In this document: positions 7,526 to 16,552 of the stretch, piece by piece | Layout: each line of letters begins with the position of its first letter | Numbering within the stretch: position 1 is the first letter of the stretch | Assembly (NCBI GenBank): GCA_900545225.1 | Contig: UQXZ01000010.1 | Coordinates: 1-63,756 of the forward strand | DNA from: an uncultured Eubacteriales bacterium | GTDB lineage: Bacteria > Bacillota > Clostridia > Lachnospirales > Lachnospiraceae | DNA: 63,756 nucleotides | Direction of reading: 5' to 3' | The notes under the pieces: generated by a model | Told to the model about the DNA's origin: nothing | The model's database searches: none | What the model saw: the letters and a program-made list of their open reading frames with translations, nothing else | Made by a program: the position numbers and the translations under genes

Positions 7526-9133
7526 TTAGTTAGTCTTTCCAATTTTGTAAAGGATAGAGTTATCGCCATTGTCACTTAAGAAAGATCCTGTCATGTTTGT
7601 GATGTTCTTTCTTGAAATCTTATAACTTAAGATATGGCAGAGATAGATATGAGTATCGTCATTCTTATAAATTTCTTTCTGAATTTCCTTTATCTTAGCC
7701 ACTCTCTCATTTGCATTAGTTGTTGAAGTAAGTTCTGTTAATAACTTATCAACTGCAACATTTGAATATGAATTGAAGTTAGATGTACCATCTGACTTAA
7801 ATACAGGCTGTAAGTAGTTATAAGCGTCTCCATCAGTCTGTGTGCTATATGCATATGTTCCAATATTGTAATTATCTGACTTAAGGGTATCCATAATTGT
7901 TCCTGATGTCTCAAGATCTGAATCTACACCAATTTCCTTAAGCTGTGACTGTAATACTTCTGATAATGTTGGGAATCCGTTTGATGCATAATTAACAATG
8001 TGAAGCTTTAAGTTAACTCCGTCCTTATCAACAAATCCGTCATTATTTGTATCTGTATATCCTGCTTCACTAAGTAAACTCTTAGCCTTTTCAACATTAA
8101 ATGATACGGCATTTTCATTTTCCTGATGGAATCTTGAATCCTTAGGAAATATAGAAGTTGTAGTTAATGCTCTTCCACCATATACACCGCTTACAATAGC
8201 ATCTCTGTCAAATGCATACTGAAGTGCTTCACGAACCTTTGCATCCTGTGTTCCTGCTGCATCCGGATTAACATAGAGATAAAATAATCTGCCCTGATCA
8301 AACTGCTGAATGTCAAACTTATCAGACTGAGCTTCAAATCTTGAAATATCTGCTCCCTGTGTTCCGGAAAGCTGAACAAAATCAATTTCGTCATTTAACA
8401 TGGCATTAACCTGAGCTGTAGTATCAAGACCCGACTTAGTATGAACTGCAGCTGCTGCTGGTTTACCTGCCCAGTATGTCTCATTTCTTATAAGATCCAT
8501 ATTTCCATCAGCATCCTTCTTCTGAAGTACATATGGTCCTGTACCTATAAGACCTTTGTTGTAATCGTCACTGTTCTCATTTACATCGAACATTATCATA
8601 TTGACATCAGCCAAAACATTAGGCACTACGGCGTTAATACCGTCGGTATGAATGGTAAGTGTCAAACCGTCTGCATCAATAGATGAAACTTTTAATAATC
8701 CGCGCAATCTCTTATTGTTGCCGTCCTTTATTATATATTCTATGGCTGCTTTTGCCGCAGCAGCATCAAATTCTTTGCCGTTGCTGAATTTAATGCCGTC
8801 TTTTATTTTTATAACCCAAGTTGTGTTATCGGTCTGCTTTATACTTTCCGCAAGCCACGGCGTAACTTCATGTGTATTATCATCCACATAGAATAATGCT
8901 TCTGTTATTCCGGCGTTCACTGACTTCTGACCACTGAAGTCAACTGCAGGATCGAGAATAAGTGTTGTCTGTGTATTTGCATGTGTAACAATATAATTTA
9001 ATTCTGCAGCAGCATCTTCAAGAGCTGAACCGGAATCTGAACCTGATCCTCCACCACATCCGGCTAAAACTCCGCCTAATACAGTCATTGTTGATAAAAC
9101 GCCTGCAAATTTTAATAATCCCTTTTTCTTCAT
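7526..9133 (-). CDS. Extracellular solute-binding lipoprotein, family 5 (DppA/NikA-like)
   Basis: A 535-residue binding protein. It has a Lys-rich signal peptide and lipobox LAGC with C26 as the lipidated residue, followed by a Gly/Ser linker and then the SBP family 5 fold (LDPAVDFSGQ start, GTGPYVLQKK, VREALQYAFDRDAI, the usual cluster C features). An EF-hand-like loop DTNNDGFVDKDG lies about two thirds along, as in several peptide-binding members. It captures the substrate outside the membrane for the two permeases upstream. Family members bind peptides, nickel or Ni-chelates, opines or haem, and sequence alone does not decide. It lies 14 bp after the DppC-like gene. Confidence 0.92.
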   Translation of the reverse strand: MKKKGLLKFAGVLSTMTVLGGVLAGCGGGSGSDSGSALEDAAAELNYIVTHANTQTTLILDPAVDFSGQKSVNAGITEALFYVDDNTHEVTPWLAESIKQTDNTTWVIKIKDGIKFSNGKEFDAAAAKAAIEYIIKDGNNKRLRGLLKVSSIDADGLTLTIHTDGINAVVPNVLADVNMIMFDVNENSDDYNKGLIGTGPYVLQKKDADGNMDLIRNETYWAGKPAAAAVHTKSGLDTTAQVNAMLNDEIDFVQLSGTQGADISRFEAQSDKFDIQQFDQGRLFYLYVNPDAAGTQDAKVREALQYAFDRDAIVSGVYGGRALTTTSIFPKDSRFHQENENAVSFNVEKAKSLLSEAGYTDTNNDGFVDKDGVNLKLHIVNYASNGFPTLSEVLQSQLKEIGVDSDLETSGTIMDTLKSDNYNIGTYAYSTQTDGDAYNYLQPVFKSDGTSNFNSYSNVAVDKLLTELTSTTNANERVAKIKEIQKEIYKNDDTHIYLCHILSYKISRKNITNMTGSFLSDNGDNSILYKIGKTN

Positions 9134-9147
9134 AATATAACTCCCTT

Positions 9148-10044
9148 TTAATCTTCTTTTGAACTTAAATATTCATTTACGCTGTCACCAAATATACCCA
9201 CAATTACAACAACTATAAGTATGGCAATTCCCGGTACCAATGCTGTATGAGGTACTATCATAAATGATGTCTGAGCATCATTTAACATTGATCCCCATTC
9301 AGGATATGGTCTTGCTGTTCCAAGTCCAAGGAATGAAAGTCCCGCGAACTCAAGTATTACACGGCCAACGTCCATACTCGCTTCTACTATCAATGGTGTA
9401 AGAGCATTAGGTAATATTGTTTTAAATAACACTGCCGGTCTTGACTGACCTGTGACTCTTGCCGCATTGACAAATGTTCTCTCTTTTAAGGAAAGTGCCT
9501 GTGCTCTTGCAAGTCTTGCATATGGTGTCCAGCCAACTGTACAGATGGCAAGTACACTCCATCCGAGACCTCCGCCAAGCATTGCTGCTATTGCAATTGT
9601 AAATACAAGTCTTGGAAATGCCTGGAACATATCAGTAATTCTCATTACAATTAAATCTGCCTTACCACCTACATATCCGCTTATTATTCCTATTAGCGTC
9701 CCCACAGTAGCATTTATAATAACAACCAGTATGGCTGTAAAAACACTTCTTGTCCCACCTACCATAAGTCGTGATAACAAGTCACGCCCCAGGTAGTCAG
9801 TACCCAGCAAATGCTCCGCTGACGGTCCGCTCATAATATTTTTTACGTCAATCTGATATGGATCATATGGTGGAAAAAAATGCATAAAAAATATGACACC
9901 AAGCATAGATAACGTGATAATCAGCCATATTTTAAAATTTCTTGCAGCTTTCTTTTTACCACTGCTCCCTTTATTAAATGTCTTTCTTATTGAGCCGATA
10001 CCACGGCTGACATTTAAATCATTAAAATTAAATTTACTCACCAT
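9148..10044 (-). CDS. ABC transporter permease (DppC/NikC-like)
   Basis: A 298-residue inner-membrane permease. A basic N-terminus and one helix (about 40-57) precede the short periplasmic-type segment with GTDYLGRDLLSRL, the hallmark of DppC/NikC proteins. Five further helices follow, with the EAA loop around AARVTGQSRPAVLFKTILPN. It pairs with the DppB-like permease, whose gene overlaps it by 11 bp, indicating translational coupling. The N-terminal 35 residues are longer and more basic than usual. Confidence 0.93.
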   Translation of the reverse strand: MVSKFNFNDLNVSRGIGSIRKTFNKGSSGKKKAARNFKIWLIITLSMLGVIFFMHFFPPYDPYQIDVKNIMSGPSAEHLLGTDYLGRDLLSRLMVGGTRSVFTAILVVIINATVGTLIGIISGYVGGKADLIVMRITDMFQAFPRLVFTIAIAAMLGGGLGWSVLAICTVGWTPYARLARAQALSLKERTFVNAARVTGQSRPAVLFKTILPNALTPLIVEASMDVGRVILEFAGLSFLGLGTARPYPEWGSMLNDAQTSFMIVPHTALVPGIAILIVVVIVGIFGDSVNEYLSSKED

Positions 10045-11101
10045 TTATGCCCGCACTGTTGCATGCATTTTTACATGCACCCTTTGCTTCTTTTTCTTCT
10101 CTTTCTTCTTTCTTTTTAAGCTCCAACTGCCTTGCATGAATCTTTCTTTTGCCCTTGTCGCCTTCTGCTATATATCTCTCTTTAACTCTTGGATCAGCAT
10201 ATGCATGTAAAATATCTACTAAAAGATTAACAAGTACATATATGCCTCCCATAACCAGAATATATCCCTGCATAAGAGGATAATCTCTGTTTGTAATAGA
10301 CTGTACAGCCAGACGACCTATTCCCGGATATGATGTCACAAGTTCTATAATGGCTGTTCCACCCAGCTGCTGACCAAAATTCAAACCTGCTATAGTCAGT
10401 ATTGAAGGTAATGAACTTTTTAGTGCGCCGGCAAAAAGTATCATATATTCCTTTATTCCTCTGGCGCGTTCCATTTGTATATATTCTTTGTTAAGTTCAT
10501 TTATCACTGCAGCTCTTACCTGTCTGACATACGGCCCTGACATGGTTACTACAAGAGTAATTATAGGAAGCCATATTCCGGTAGGATTACCTGATGCAGA
10601 AGTCGGTAACATTTTCCAGGTCAGACTGAATAAAATGATAACTAACATTGCTGCAAAGAAACCCGGTAAAGAACCGGAAACAAATGAAAGGACTCTGATA
10701 AGACCGTCCAGCCATTTATTTTTCCAGACTGCTGCAATTATTCCCAAAGGAATGGAAATAAGAATTGTTAAACCAACAGAAATACATGCAAGCAAAAGTG
10801 TATTTGGAAAATATGACAATATTTCCTGTGCTACCGGTCTGTGGGTATAGTATGAAATACCCATGTCTCCGGTAAATACGCCTCCGAGCCAGCTGAAGTA
10901 CTGAATAAACATTGGTCTGTTAAGTCCCATCTGTTCTCTCATTGCTTCTATTTCAGCCAGTGACGGTGAATTACCTTCCTGCCTTAAATACATTTCCGCG
11001 GGATCACCTGGCGACAGATACATCAGAAAGAAAGCGACGAGTGATACGGCAATCATAATTGGAATCAGCCATATCAGTCTCTTAATAATATATTTGCCCA
11101 T
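10034..11101 (-). CDS. ABC transporter permease (DppB/NikB-like)
   Basis: A 355-residue permease with the diagnostic N-terminal SPGDPAEMYL motif after the first helix, then five more helices and the EAA loop RARGIKEYMILFAGALKSSLP. The last 45 residues are highly charged (Lys/Glu-rich), ending in a Cys-containing tail (CKNACN) that most DppB proteins lack. They are cytoplasmic and of unknown role. The gene follows the methyltransferase by 30 bp and overlaps the DppC-like gene. Together they form the membrane channel of the importer. Confidence 0.92.
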   Translation of the reverse strand: MGKYIIKRLIWLIPIMIAVSLVAFFLMYLSPGDPAEMYLRQEGNSPSLAEIEAMREQMGLNRPMFIQYFSWLGGVFTGDMGISYYTHRPVAQEILSYFPNTLLLACISVGLTILISIPLGIIAAVWKNKWLDGLIRVLSFVSGSLPGFFAAMLVIILFSLTWKMLPTSASGNPTGIWLPIITLVVTMSGPYVRQVRAAVINELNKEYIQMERARGIKEYMILFAGALKSSLPSILTIAGLNFGQQLGGTAIIELVTSYPGIGRLAVQSITNRDYPLMQGYILVMGGIYVLVNLLVDILHAYADPRVKERYIAEGDKGKRKIHARQLELKKKEEREEKEAKGACKNACNSAGINGE

Positions 11102-11131
11102 TTTAAAACCTTTTTTACTATAATTTTATTT

Positions 11132-12631
11132 TTAATCTTCTTTGCAGTTAATTGCAGAAATGAGGAAATTTGTATAATATCCACCGTTTGGCTTATATTT
11201 TCCATATGGTATGAGACTCTGAGGCATTCTGATGATTTCCTGAGTAATTGCAAAATTATACTGTGGAAGAACTATGTCATCCCATTCAGCCGGTCTGTTA
11301 AGTTTTGATAATGGAAGATCATATGCAGTCTCATCACATTTTGAATAATCCACTTTCTTCTTATCTTCTTCGCTGTGTCCGTGGATATCTCCAAGATGCT
11401 CAATCAAAATATTTCTATTTTTTCTTGTTTCTTCATCAAATAAATATCTGTAATGATTACCGTCATAATATAAAAGTAAACCGCCCGGTTTAAGAACTCG
11501 TCTCCACTGTCTGAGAACCTTTTCCGGATCAAGAAAAGCCCAGATAAGATTTCTTGAGCAGATTACATCAAATGTATTATCAAGGAATGGCAGTTCATCA
11601 GAGTTTGTACATACAAATTCCGCCTTAAGATTAAGGCTGTAAAGATTTTCCTTCGCCTTCTCTATCATGTTTTCAGCAATATCAACGGCAGTTACTTCAT
11701 GACCTAAGCTTGACATTACAGCAGCCATAATACCTGTTCCTGTACCTACATCGAGAACCTTACATTTTTCCCTTGGAAGAATATGAGCAACCTCATGTCT
11801 GATATCATCCATTTCAGCATATGGGAAACCGAAAGTTTTACTTCTTTCGTTCCAGTAATCTTTCATGTTCTTCTGCACTTCATCTGAGGAAAGCTTTACT
11901 GCAGCTATTTCGAACATAGGAGATTCACGATAAAGATCTTTTTCCCAGTCCTCGTATACATGCTCTCCAATGTTATATTCAACGGATACACTCATGTTCA
12001 TTTCTTTAAGAACATCTATATCCCAAGCCGGTCTGTCTTCCTTTGTTAAAGGAGCTGTTTCGTAATACTCGTGATCAGCACTTGTTACTTTTCTTTCAAC
12101 ACCATACTTCTCAAAATGGTCTTTTTCGTACTGCTCTACTTTTTTCTTTAACTCTTCGTCAAACTCATGCTTAAACCAGTTTGCATCGTATATGAGAATG
12201 ATGCCTCCCGGTCTGAGAAGATTTTTCATCTTGTTATAAACTTCTTTAGGATTTTCAAGAGTCCATGTAACATTTCTTGAAATAATTACATCAAATGATT
12301 CTCTTGGAAATCTTGTATCTATTTCATTAACATCCACTCTGATAAATTTAGGATGAACGTTTAATCTTTCTGCATTTTCTTCTGCACACTCAAGCATGCC
12401 GGGTGACTGGTCAATGCCAGTCACATTATGTCCTTCTTCAGACAAAATGCACGAAAAAAAGCCCGGACCTGTTCCTATATCAAGAATGTCAAGCCCGCTG
12501 CCTTTAAAAGTAATTCTTTTATTTATCTGGTCTTTCCACGCCTGTTTTCTAAATGAATTGAATTCACCCTGAATATATTCATTATAGTTACTTCCATTCG
12601 CCCAACGTGATGCTCTTTCCTCAGCCTCCAT
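11132..12631 (-). CDS. Tandem-domain SAM-dependent methyltransferase heading the ABC operon
   Basis: A 499-residue soluble protein made of two class I Rossmann methyltransferase domains. Domain 1 has motif I LDIGTGPGFF (about 50-59) and SRNVTWTL...PGGIILIYDANW (118-152). Domain 2 has LDVGTGTGIM (about 293-302) and SRNLIWAF...PGGLLLYYDGNH (359-393). The shared SRN-x2-W and YD-x-N signatures show an internal duplication, and both SAM sites look intact. It is the first gene of the transporter operon, 30 bp before the DppB-like gene, with GAGG upstream of its ATG. The substrate is unknown; the position suggests it modifies or makes what the importer takes up. I do not recognise a named family. 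Confidence 0.8.
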   Translation of the reverse strand: MEAEERASRWANGSNYNEYIQGEFNSFRKQAWKDQINKRITFKGSGLDILDIGTGPGFFSCILSEEGHNVTGIDQSPGMLECAEENAERLNVHPKFIRVDVNEIDTRFPRESFDVIISRNVTWTLENPKEVYNKMKNLLRPGGIILIYDANWFKHEFDEELKKKVEQYEKDHFEKYGVERKVTSADHEYYETAPLTKEDRPAWDIDVLKEMNMSVSVEYNIGEHVYEDWEKDLYRESPMFEIAAVKLSSDEVQKNMKDYWNERSKTFGFPYAEMDDIRHEVAHILPREKCKVLDVGTGTGIMAAVMSSLGHEVTAVDIAENMIEKAKENLYSLNLKAEFVCTNSDELPFLDNTFDVICSRNLIWAFLDPEKVLRQWRRVLKPGGLLLYYDGNHYRYLFDEETRKNRNILIEHLGDIHGHSEEDKKKVDYSKCDETAYDLPLSKLNRPAEWDDIVLPQYNFAITQEIIRMPQSLIPYGKYKPNGGYYTNFLISAINCKED

Positions 12632-12735
12632 CTAAAACCTCATTTCAAATATAATAGTTAATAGGTTGCCTTTGAGTATAAAGATGGTTTTTTGACAATT
12701 TAACCCCCATGTAGGGATATTTCTTGCGTAAGACA

Positions 12736-12780
12736 AAAAATTCCTAAACTTAAGTTCAAAACTTAAGTTTAGGAATTTTT
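12736..12780 (-). terminator. Terminator after groEL
   Basis: A 20-bp perfect inverted repeat (12736-12755 with 12761-12780) with loop TCAAA. A- and T-runs at the ends would let it act in both directions. Confidence 0.85.
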
Positions 12781-12809
12781 AAAATATCATTTATTTAAAT
12801 GTAAATTAA

Positions 12810-14429
12810 TTACATCATTCCAGGCATTCCACCTGCAGGCATCTCTGGAGCTGGCTCAGGGATAATACCTACAGCTGCTTCTGTTGTAAGAAGTGTTGAA
12901 GCTACACTTGTAGCATTCTGAAGAGCACTTCTTGTAACCTTAGCGGGATCAAGGATACCAGCTTCAATCATATCGATGTAATCATCTCTGAGAACATCAT
13001 AACCGATACCAACTTCTGAGTTCTTAACCTTGTTAACGATTACAGCACCTTCAAGACCTGCATTTGTTGCAATCTGGAATAATGGAGCTTCAAGAGCCTT
13101 AAGAACGATTAAAGCACCTGTCTTCTCATCACCTTCAAGAGTTTCAGCAAACTTAAGAACTTCCTTAGATGCGTGGATGTAAGCACTACCACCACCTGAG
13201 ATAATACCTTCTTCAACAGCTGCCTTTGTAGCTGCAAGAGCATCTTCCATACGAAGCTTGCTTTCCTTCATTTCTGTCTCTGTTGCAGCACCAACACGAA
13301 TAACAGCAACACCACCAGATAACTTAGCAAGTCTTTCCTGAAGCTTTTCTCTGTCAAAATCAGATGTTGTCTCTTCAATCTGCTGCTTAATCTGAGCAAC
13401 TCTTGACTTGATGTCGTCAGCATTGCCTTCGCCGTCAACGATGATTGTCTCATCCCTTCTAACCTTAACAGACTTAGCACGACCAAGCATTTCGATTGTT
13501 GCGTCCTTAAGCTCGTTACCAAGGTCACTTGAAATAACCTCTCCGCCTGTAAGTGTTGCGATATCTACGAGCATTTCTTTTCTTCTGTCACCGTATCCAG
13601 GAGCCTTAACACCTACTACGTTAAATGTTCCTCTGAGCTTATTAACGATAAGTGTTGTAAGAGCTTCACCATCGATATCCTCAGCGATAATAAGAAGAGT
13701 TGCTCCAGCCTGAACAATCTGCTCAAGAACAGGAAGGATATCCTGGATGTTTGAGATCTTCTTATCTGTGATAAGGATGTATGGGTTATCAAGGTTAGCT
13801 TCCATCTTATCCATGTCTGTTGCCATGTAAGCTGATACATAACCTCTGTCGAACTGCATACCTTCAACAAGGTCGAGCTCTGTCTTCATTGTCTTAGACT
13901 CTTCGATTGTGATAACACCGTCGCTTGTAACCTTTTCCATAGCGTCAGATACAAGTACACCAACCTCTTCGTTTGCAGCTGAGATTGAAGCAACCTTAGC
14001 AATCTGATCCTTACCTGTTACCTTACGGCTCATCTTCTGGATTGCATCTACAGCAACTTCTGTAGCTGCCTTCATACCCTTCCTGAGGATGATTGGGTTA
14101 GCACCTGCAGCGATGTTCTTCATACCTGCTGTAATCATAGCCTGTGCGAGAACTGTAGCTGTTGTTGTACCGTCACCTGCTACATCATTTGTCTTTGTAG
14201 CAACTTCACGAACGAGCTGTGCACCCATGTTTTCGAACTTATCTTCAAGCTCGATTTCCTTTGCGATTGAAACACCGTCATTTGTAATAAGAGGAGCACC
14301 GTATGACTTCTCTAAAATAACATTTCTTCCCTTAGGACCGATTGTAACCTTAACTGCATCTGCAAGCTTGTTAACACCGGCTTCAAGAGACTTTCTTGCG
14401 TCTATTCCGTACTGAACTTCCTTTGCCAT
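12810..14429 (-). CDS. groL: Chaperonin GroEL
   Basis: A 539-residue 60-kDa chaperonin that forms the double-ring folding chamber in the cytoplasm. Visible family marks: VTIGPKGRNVILEKSYGAP, the ATP-binding GDGTTTATVLAQ, the apical domain, the equatorial VEEGIISGGG segment, and the Gly/Met-rich tail ending GGMPGMM. It is the second gene of groESL, 112 bp after groS, and is covered by the CIRCE-controlled promoter. Strong codon bias fits high expression. Full length, no anomalies. Confidence 0.99.
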   Translation of the reverse strand: MAKEVQYGIDARKSLEAGVNKLADAVKVTIGPKGRNVILEKSYGAPLITNDGVSIAKEIELEDKFENMGAQLVREVATKTNDVAGDGTTTATVLAQAMITAGMKNIAAGANPIILRKGMKAATEVAVDAIQKMSRKVTGKDQIAKVASISAANEEVGVLVSDAMEKVTSDGVITIEESKTMKTELDLVEGMQFDRGYVSAYMATDMDKMEANLDNPYILITDKKISNIQDILPVLEQIVQAGATLLIIAEDIDGEALTTLIVNKLRGTFNVVGVKAPGYGDRRKEMLVDIATLTGGEVISSDLGNELKDATIEMLGRAKSVKVRRDETIIVDGEGNADDIKSRVAQIKQQIEETTSDFDREKLQERLAKLSGGVAVIRVGAATETEMKESKLRMEDALAATKAAVEEGIISGGGSAYIHASKEVLKFAETLEGDEKTGALIVLKALEAPLFQIATNAGLEGAVIVNKVKNSEVGIGYDVLRDDYIDMIEAGILDPAKVTRSALQNATSVASTLLTTEAAVGIIPEPAPEMPAGGMPGMM

Positions 14430-14541
14430 TATATTTCTCCTTACATTATTAAATGTTATAAATCACGATTAAGTGATTATAGAAGTTAACCAAGCAAATA
14501 ATTGACTTAGCAAACCACTGGCTGGCTTGTCAGCCATTGGT

Positions 14542-14826
14542 TTATTCAACAATTGCTAAAATGTCTGACTGAGATACGATGATGAAATTCTCATCTTCAA
14601 GTGTTACTTCTGTACCTGAATATTTTGAGTAGATTACTGTATCGCCAACCTTAACCTGCATCTTAACTTCTTCACCGTCAACGATTCCGCCAGGACCTAC
14701 AGCAATAACTTCTGCCTGCTGTGGCTTTTCCTTAGCTTCACCAGTTAATATAATTCCAGATTTTGTCTTTTCTTCTTCTTTAATAGCTTTTAAAACAACT
14801 TTATCTCCAAGTGGTGTAAGTTTCAT
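14542..14826 (-). CDS. groS: Co-chaperonin GroES
   Basis: A 94-residue 10-kDa chaperonin with the canonical LTPLGDKVVLK start, the mobile-loop region EKTKSGIILTGEAKEKPQ that docks on GroEL, and the GDTVIYSKYSGTEV strand. It caps the GroEL ring. First gene of the operon, with a good GGAGGC site before its ATG. A CIRCE element lies in its 5' untranslated region. Confidence 0.99.
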   Translation of the reverse strand: MKLTPLGDKVVLKAIKEEEKTKSGIILTGEAKEKPQQAEVIAVGPGGIVDGEEVKMQVKVGDTVIYSKYSGTEVTLEDENFIIVSQSDILAIVE

Positions 14827-14848
14827 AATAAGCCTCCCTATTCGATTA

Positions 14849-14875
14849 TTAGCACTCTATAAAACTGAGTGCTAT
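14849..14875 (-). promoter_or_regulatory. CIRCE operator (HrcA site)
   Basis: TTAGCACTC-N9-GAGTGCTAT matches the CIRCE consensus in 17 of 18 arm positions. It lies between the promoter and groS, where the heat-shock repressor HrcA would block transcription. hrcA itself is not in the window. Confidence 0.95.
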
Positions 14876-14888
14876 TGATTTATTAGTG

Positions 14889-14917
14889 AATTTATCACTT
14901 ATAATATGTCATGTCAA
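14889..14917 (-). promoter_or_regulatory. groESL sigma-A promoter
   Basis: On the minus strand a perfect -35 TTGACA (14912-14917) and a -10 TAAATT (14889-14894) are separated by 17 bp. The start would fall just upstream of the CIRCE operator, as expected. Confidence 0.7.
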
Positions 14918-14963
14918 GAAAATTATAAAATGTCCCATAATTATAAGATTATTTATATATATT

Positions 14964-15590
14964 TTATAAATCCATCTTGAATCCCCAGTTATCAACAGGC
15001 TGTCCTTCCCATTCTACCTCGTTGTTGAATACCTGGATAAATCCGTTTTTGTCATAAAATCTTCTATTGATTTCTTTATTTGTAATAAGTGTAAGACACT
15101 TGGCATTCTTTCTTCTTAAAAATGGAAGAACTGCCTGCTGCATCATTTTACTTCCCACACTCTGTCCCTGCATTGATGGCGAAACTGCGAACTGGTCAAG
15201 ATGCCAGTGCTCTTCGTCCACTGTATATTCAAATGCCTCTGTACTCGCGTCGAGGAATTTATTAAATGCAAGAGCCTTTCTTATTCCAAGTATGCTTACA
15301 ATCTTAATGGCACCATATAAGAAATCCTTTAATACTGAAGATCTCTTATGGTCTGGTGGGAAAAGTAATGCAAATGCTGCAATTTTTCCGTGCACTTCTC
15401 TTACAATATAAGTTGCCTTACCGAAATTTGATCTTATATATACGTTCATAAATGCATATATAAGATTTTCGTATGTTTTCTCTGACTCACAGTCCGCTCT
15501 TAACACAGTAAATAATGGATAGTTTAAAAACGATTCATAGTTAAGTCTTACAATTTCATCTAAGTCCGATTTTTCTGCCTTTCTGTACAT
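14964..15590 (-). CDS. GNAT-family acetyltransferase
   Basis: A 208-residue single-domain N-acetyltransferase. The acetyl-CoA site is visible as the LDQFAVSPSMQGQSVGSKMM stretch (motif A, variant of Q/R-x2-G-x-G/A), and the C-terminal NRRFYDKNGF motif is typical. The start is ATG 15590, preceded by AGGAGG seven bases upstream; the GTG at 15596 lies inside that spacing. It follows the glycosylase gene by about 45 bp and may be the tail of that operon. The substrate is unknown: GNAT proteins acetylate amines, antibiotics, polyamines or protein N-termini. Confidence 0.85.
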   Translation of the reverse strand: MYRKAEKSDLDEIVRLNYESFLNYPLFTVLRADCESEKTYENLIYAFMNVYIRSNFGKATYIVREVHGKIAAFALLFPPDHKRSSVLKDFLYGAIKIVSILGIRKALAFNKFLDASTEAFEYTVDEEHWHLDQFAVSPSMQGQSVGSKMMQQAVLPFLRRKNAKCLTLITNKEINRRFYDKNGFIQVFNNEVEWEGQPVDNWGFKMDL

Positions 15591-15636
15591 AAGCACACCT
15601 CCTGTCAGTTTTAATCGTTTATATTATAGCCTCAGC

Positions 15637-16539
15637 CTACCTTATACCTCTGGCAAATGCAAATAGATATTGCTGGGCATATCCTCCCAGATCTCCAAAT
15701 TTATCCTTTGAAAACTCAAAGAGATATTCCTTTGATTTGTTTTCCCCGTTAAAGTAAACCTGTTCAAGAACTCTCTTCATCCATACATCAATAGGAAATG
15801 AATCTCTTTTACCAAGAGAGAAAAGCATTACACAGTTGGCAACTTTATTACCAACACCCTTGATAATACAGAGTTCCTTTTCACATTCTGCAGTATCTAT
15901 TGTTCTAAGTTCCTCTTCGTTTATTTCACCGCTGTTAAACTTAGTTATTGCATCCACAATATAAGGAGCTCTGAATCCTGTTTTTAATTCTCTTAAATCT
16001 TCCTCTGTTGCCACTGATAATGTTCTGGCATCAGGGAAATTGTAAAGAGTATCAAAATCTGCAAATGACTTGCTTCCCCATTTTTCGGAAATATCATTTA
16101 CAAGCTTCTTAATTCTTGGAATCTGATTATTCTGGGAAATAATAAAAGATATAAGTGTTTCAAAGAAATCCTGATTGAGAAGTCGTATACCATTATTTTC
16201 TTCAATAATGTCCCTAAGCTCCGGACTTGCATCTCCGATTTCTTTCTTAATACTCTTATAATCCCTGTCTAAATCGAAATATCCCTTCCAGATATTGTTA
16301 TATTCATCAAGGGTTGTATCATGAAAAATCAGATTACCATTTTTCTGTTCTATCTTTAATCCCTTATTAAATGATGAAAGTAGATATGTATAATTATTAT
16401 TTTCAGATTCCTCTATATTTAAAAAATGGAAACACTGTCCGCATTCCAATGTTTCCTTTAAATCAAAATCTTCTATATTTTTAATAATTATATTGTTATC
16501 TAATGACACCACTTTAGGACTGTATCCTTTGTTGCTCAT
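15637..16539 (-). CDS. 8-oxoguanine DNA glycosylase (OGG1 type)
   Basis: A 300-residue base-excision repair enzyme. The N-terminal OGG_N-like domain contains LKETLECGQCFHF, followed by a helix-hairpin-helix GPD domain with IKGVGNKVANC. There the Lys is the expected Schiff-base nucleophile, and FPIDVWMKRVLEQ supplies the catalytic Asp. No C-terminal iron-sulfur cluster is present, which fits OGG rather than Nth or MutY. It removes oxidised guanine and nicks the strand. It lies 13 bp after map, as part of the PHP-ppaC-map-ogg cluster. Confidence 0.92.
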   Translation of the reverse strand: MSNKGYSPKVVSLDNNIIIKNIEDFDLKETLECGQCFHFLNIEESENNNYTYLLSSFNKGLKIEQKNGNLIFHDTTLDEYNNIWKGYFDLDRDYKSIKKEIGDASPELRDIIEENNGIRLLNQDFFETLISFIISQNNQIPRIKKLVNDISEKWGSKSFADFDTLYNFPDARTLSVATEEDLRELKTGFRAPYIVDAITKFNSGEINEEELRTIDTAECEKELCIIKGVGNKVANCVMLFSLGKRDSFPIDVWMKRVLEQVYFNGENKSKEYLFEFSKDKFGDLGGYAQQYLFAFARGIR

Positions 16540-16552
16540 TGAATATCTCCGA

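Noticed and set aside
12632..12735. Sigma-A promoter for the methyltransferase operon
   Set aside because: TTGTCA and TATACT are present on the minus strand, but the spacer is only about 12 bp, so no confident call was made.
13408..13713. Open frames of 80-110 residues opposite and inside groL
   Set aside because: Ser/Leu-rich shadow translations caused by strong codon bias of groL, with no start signals.
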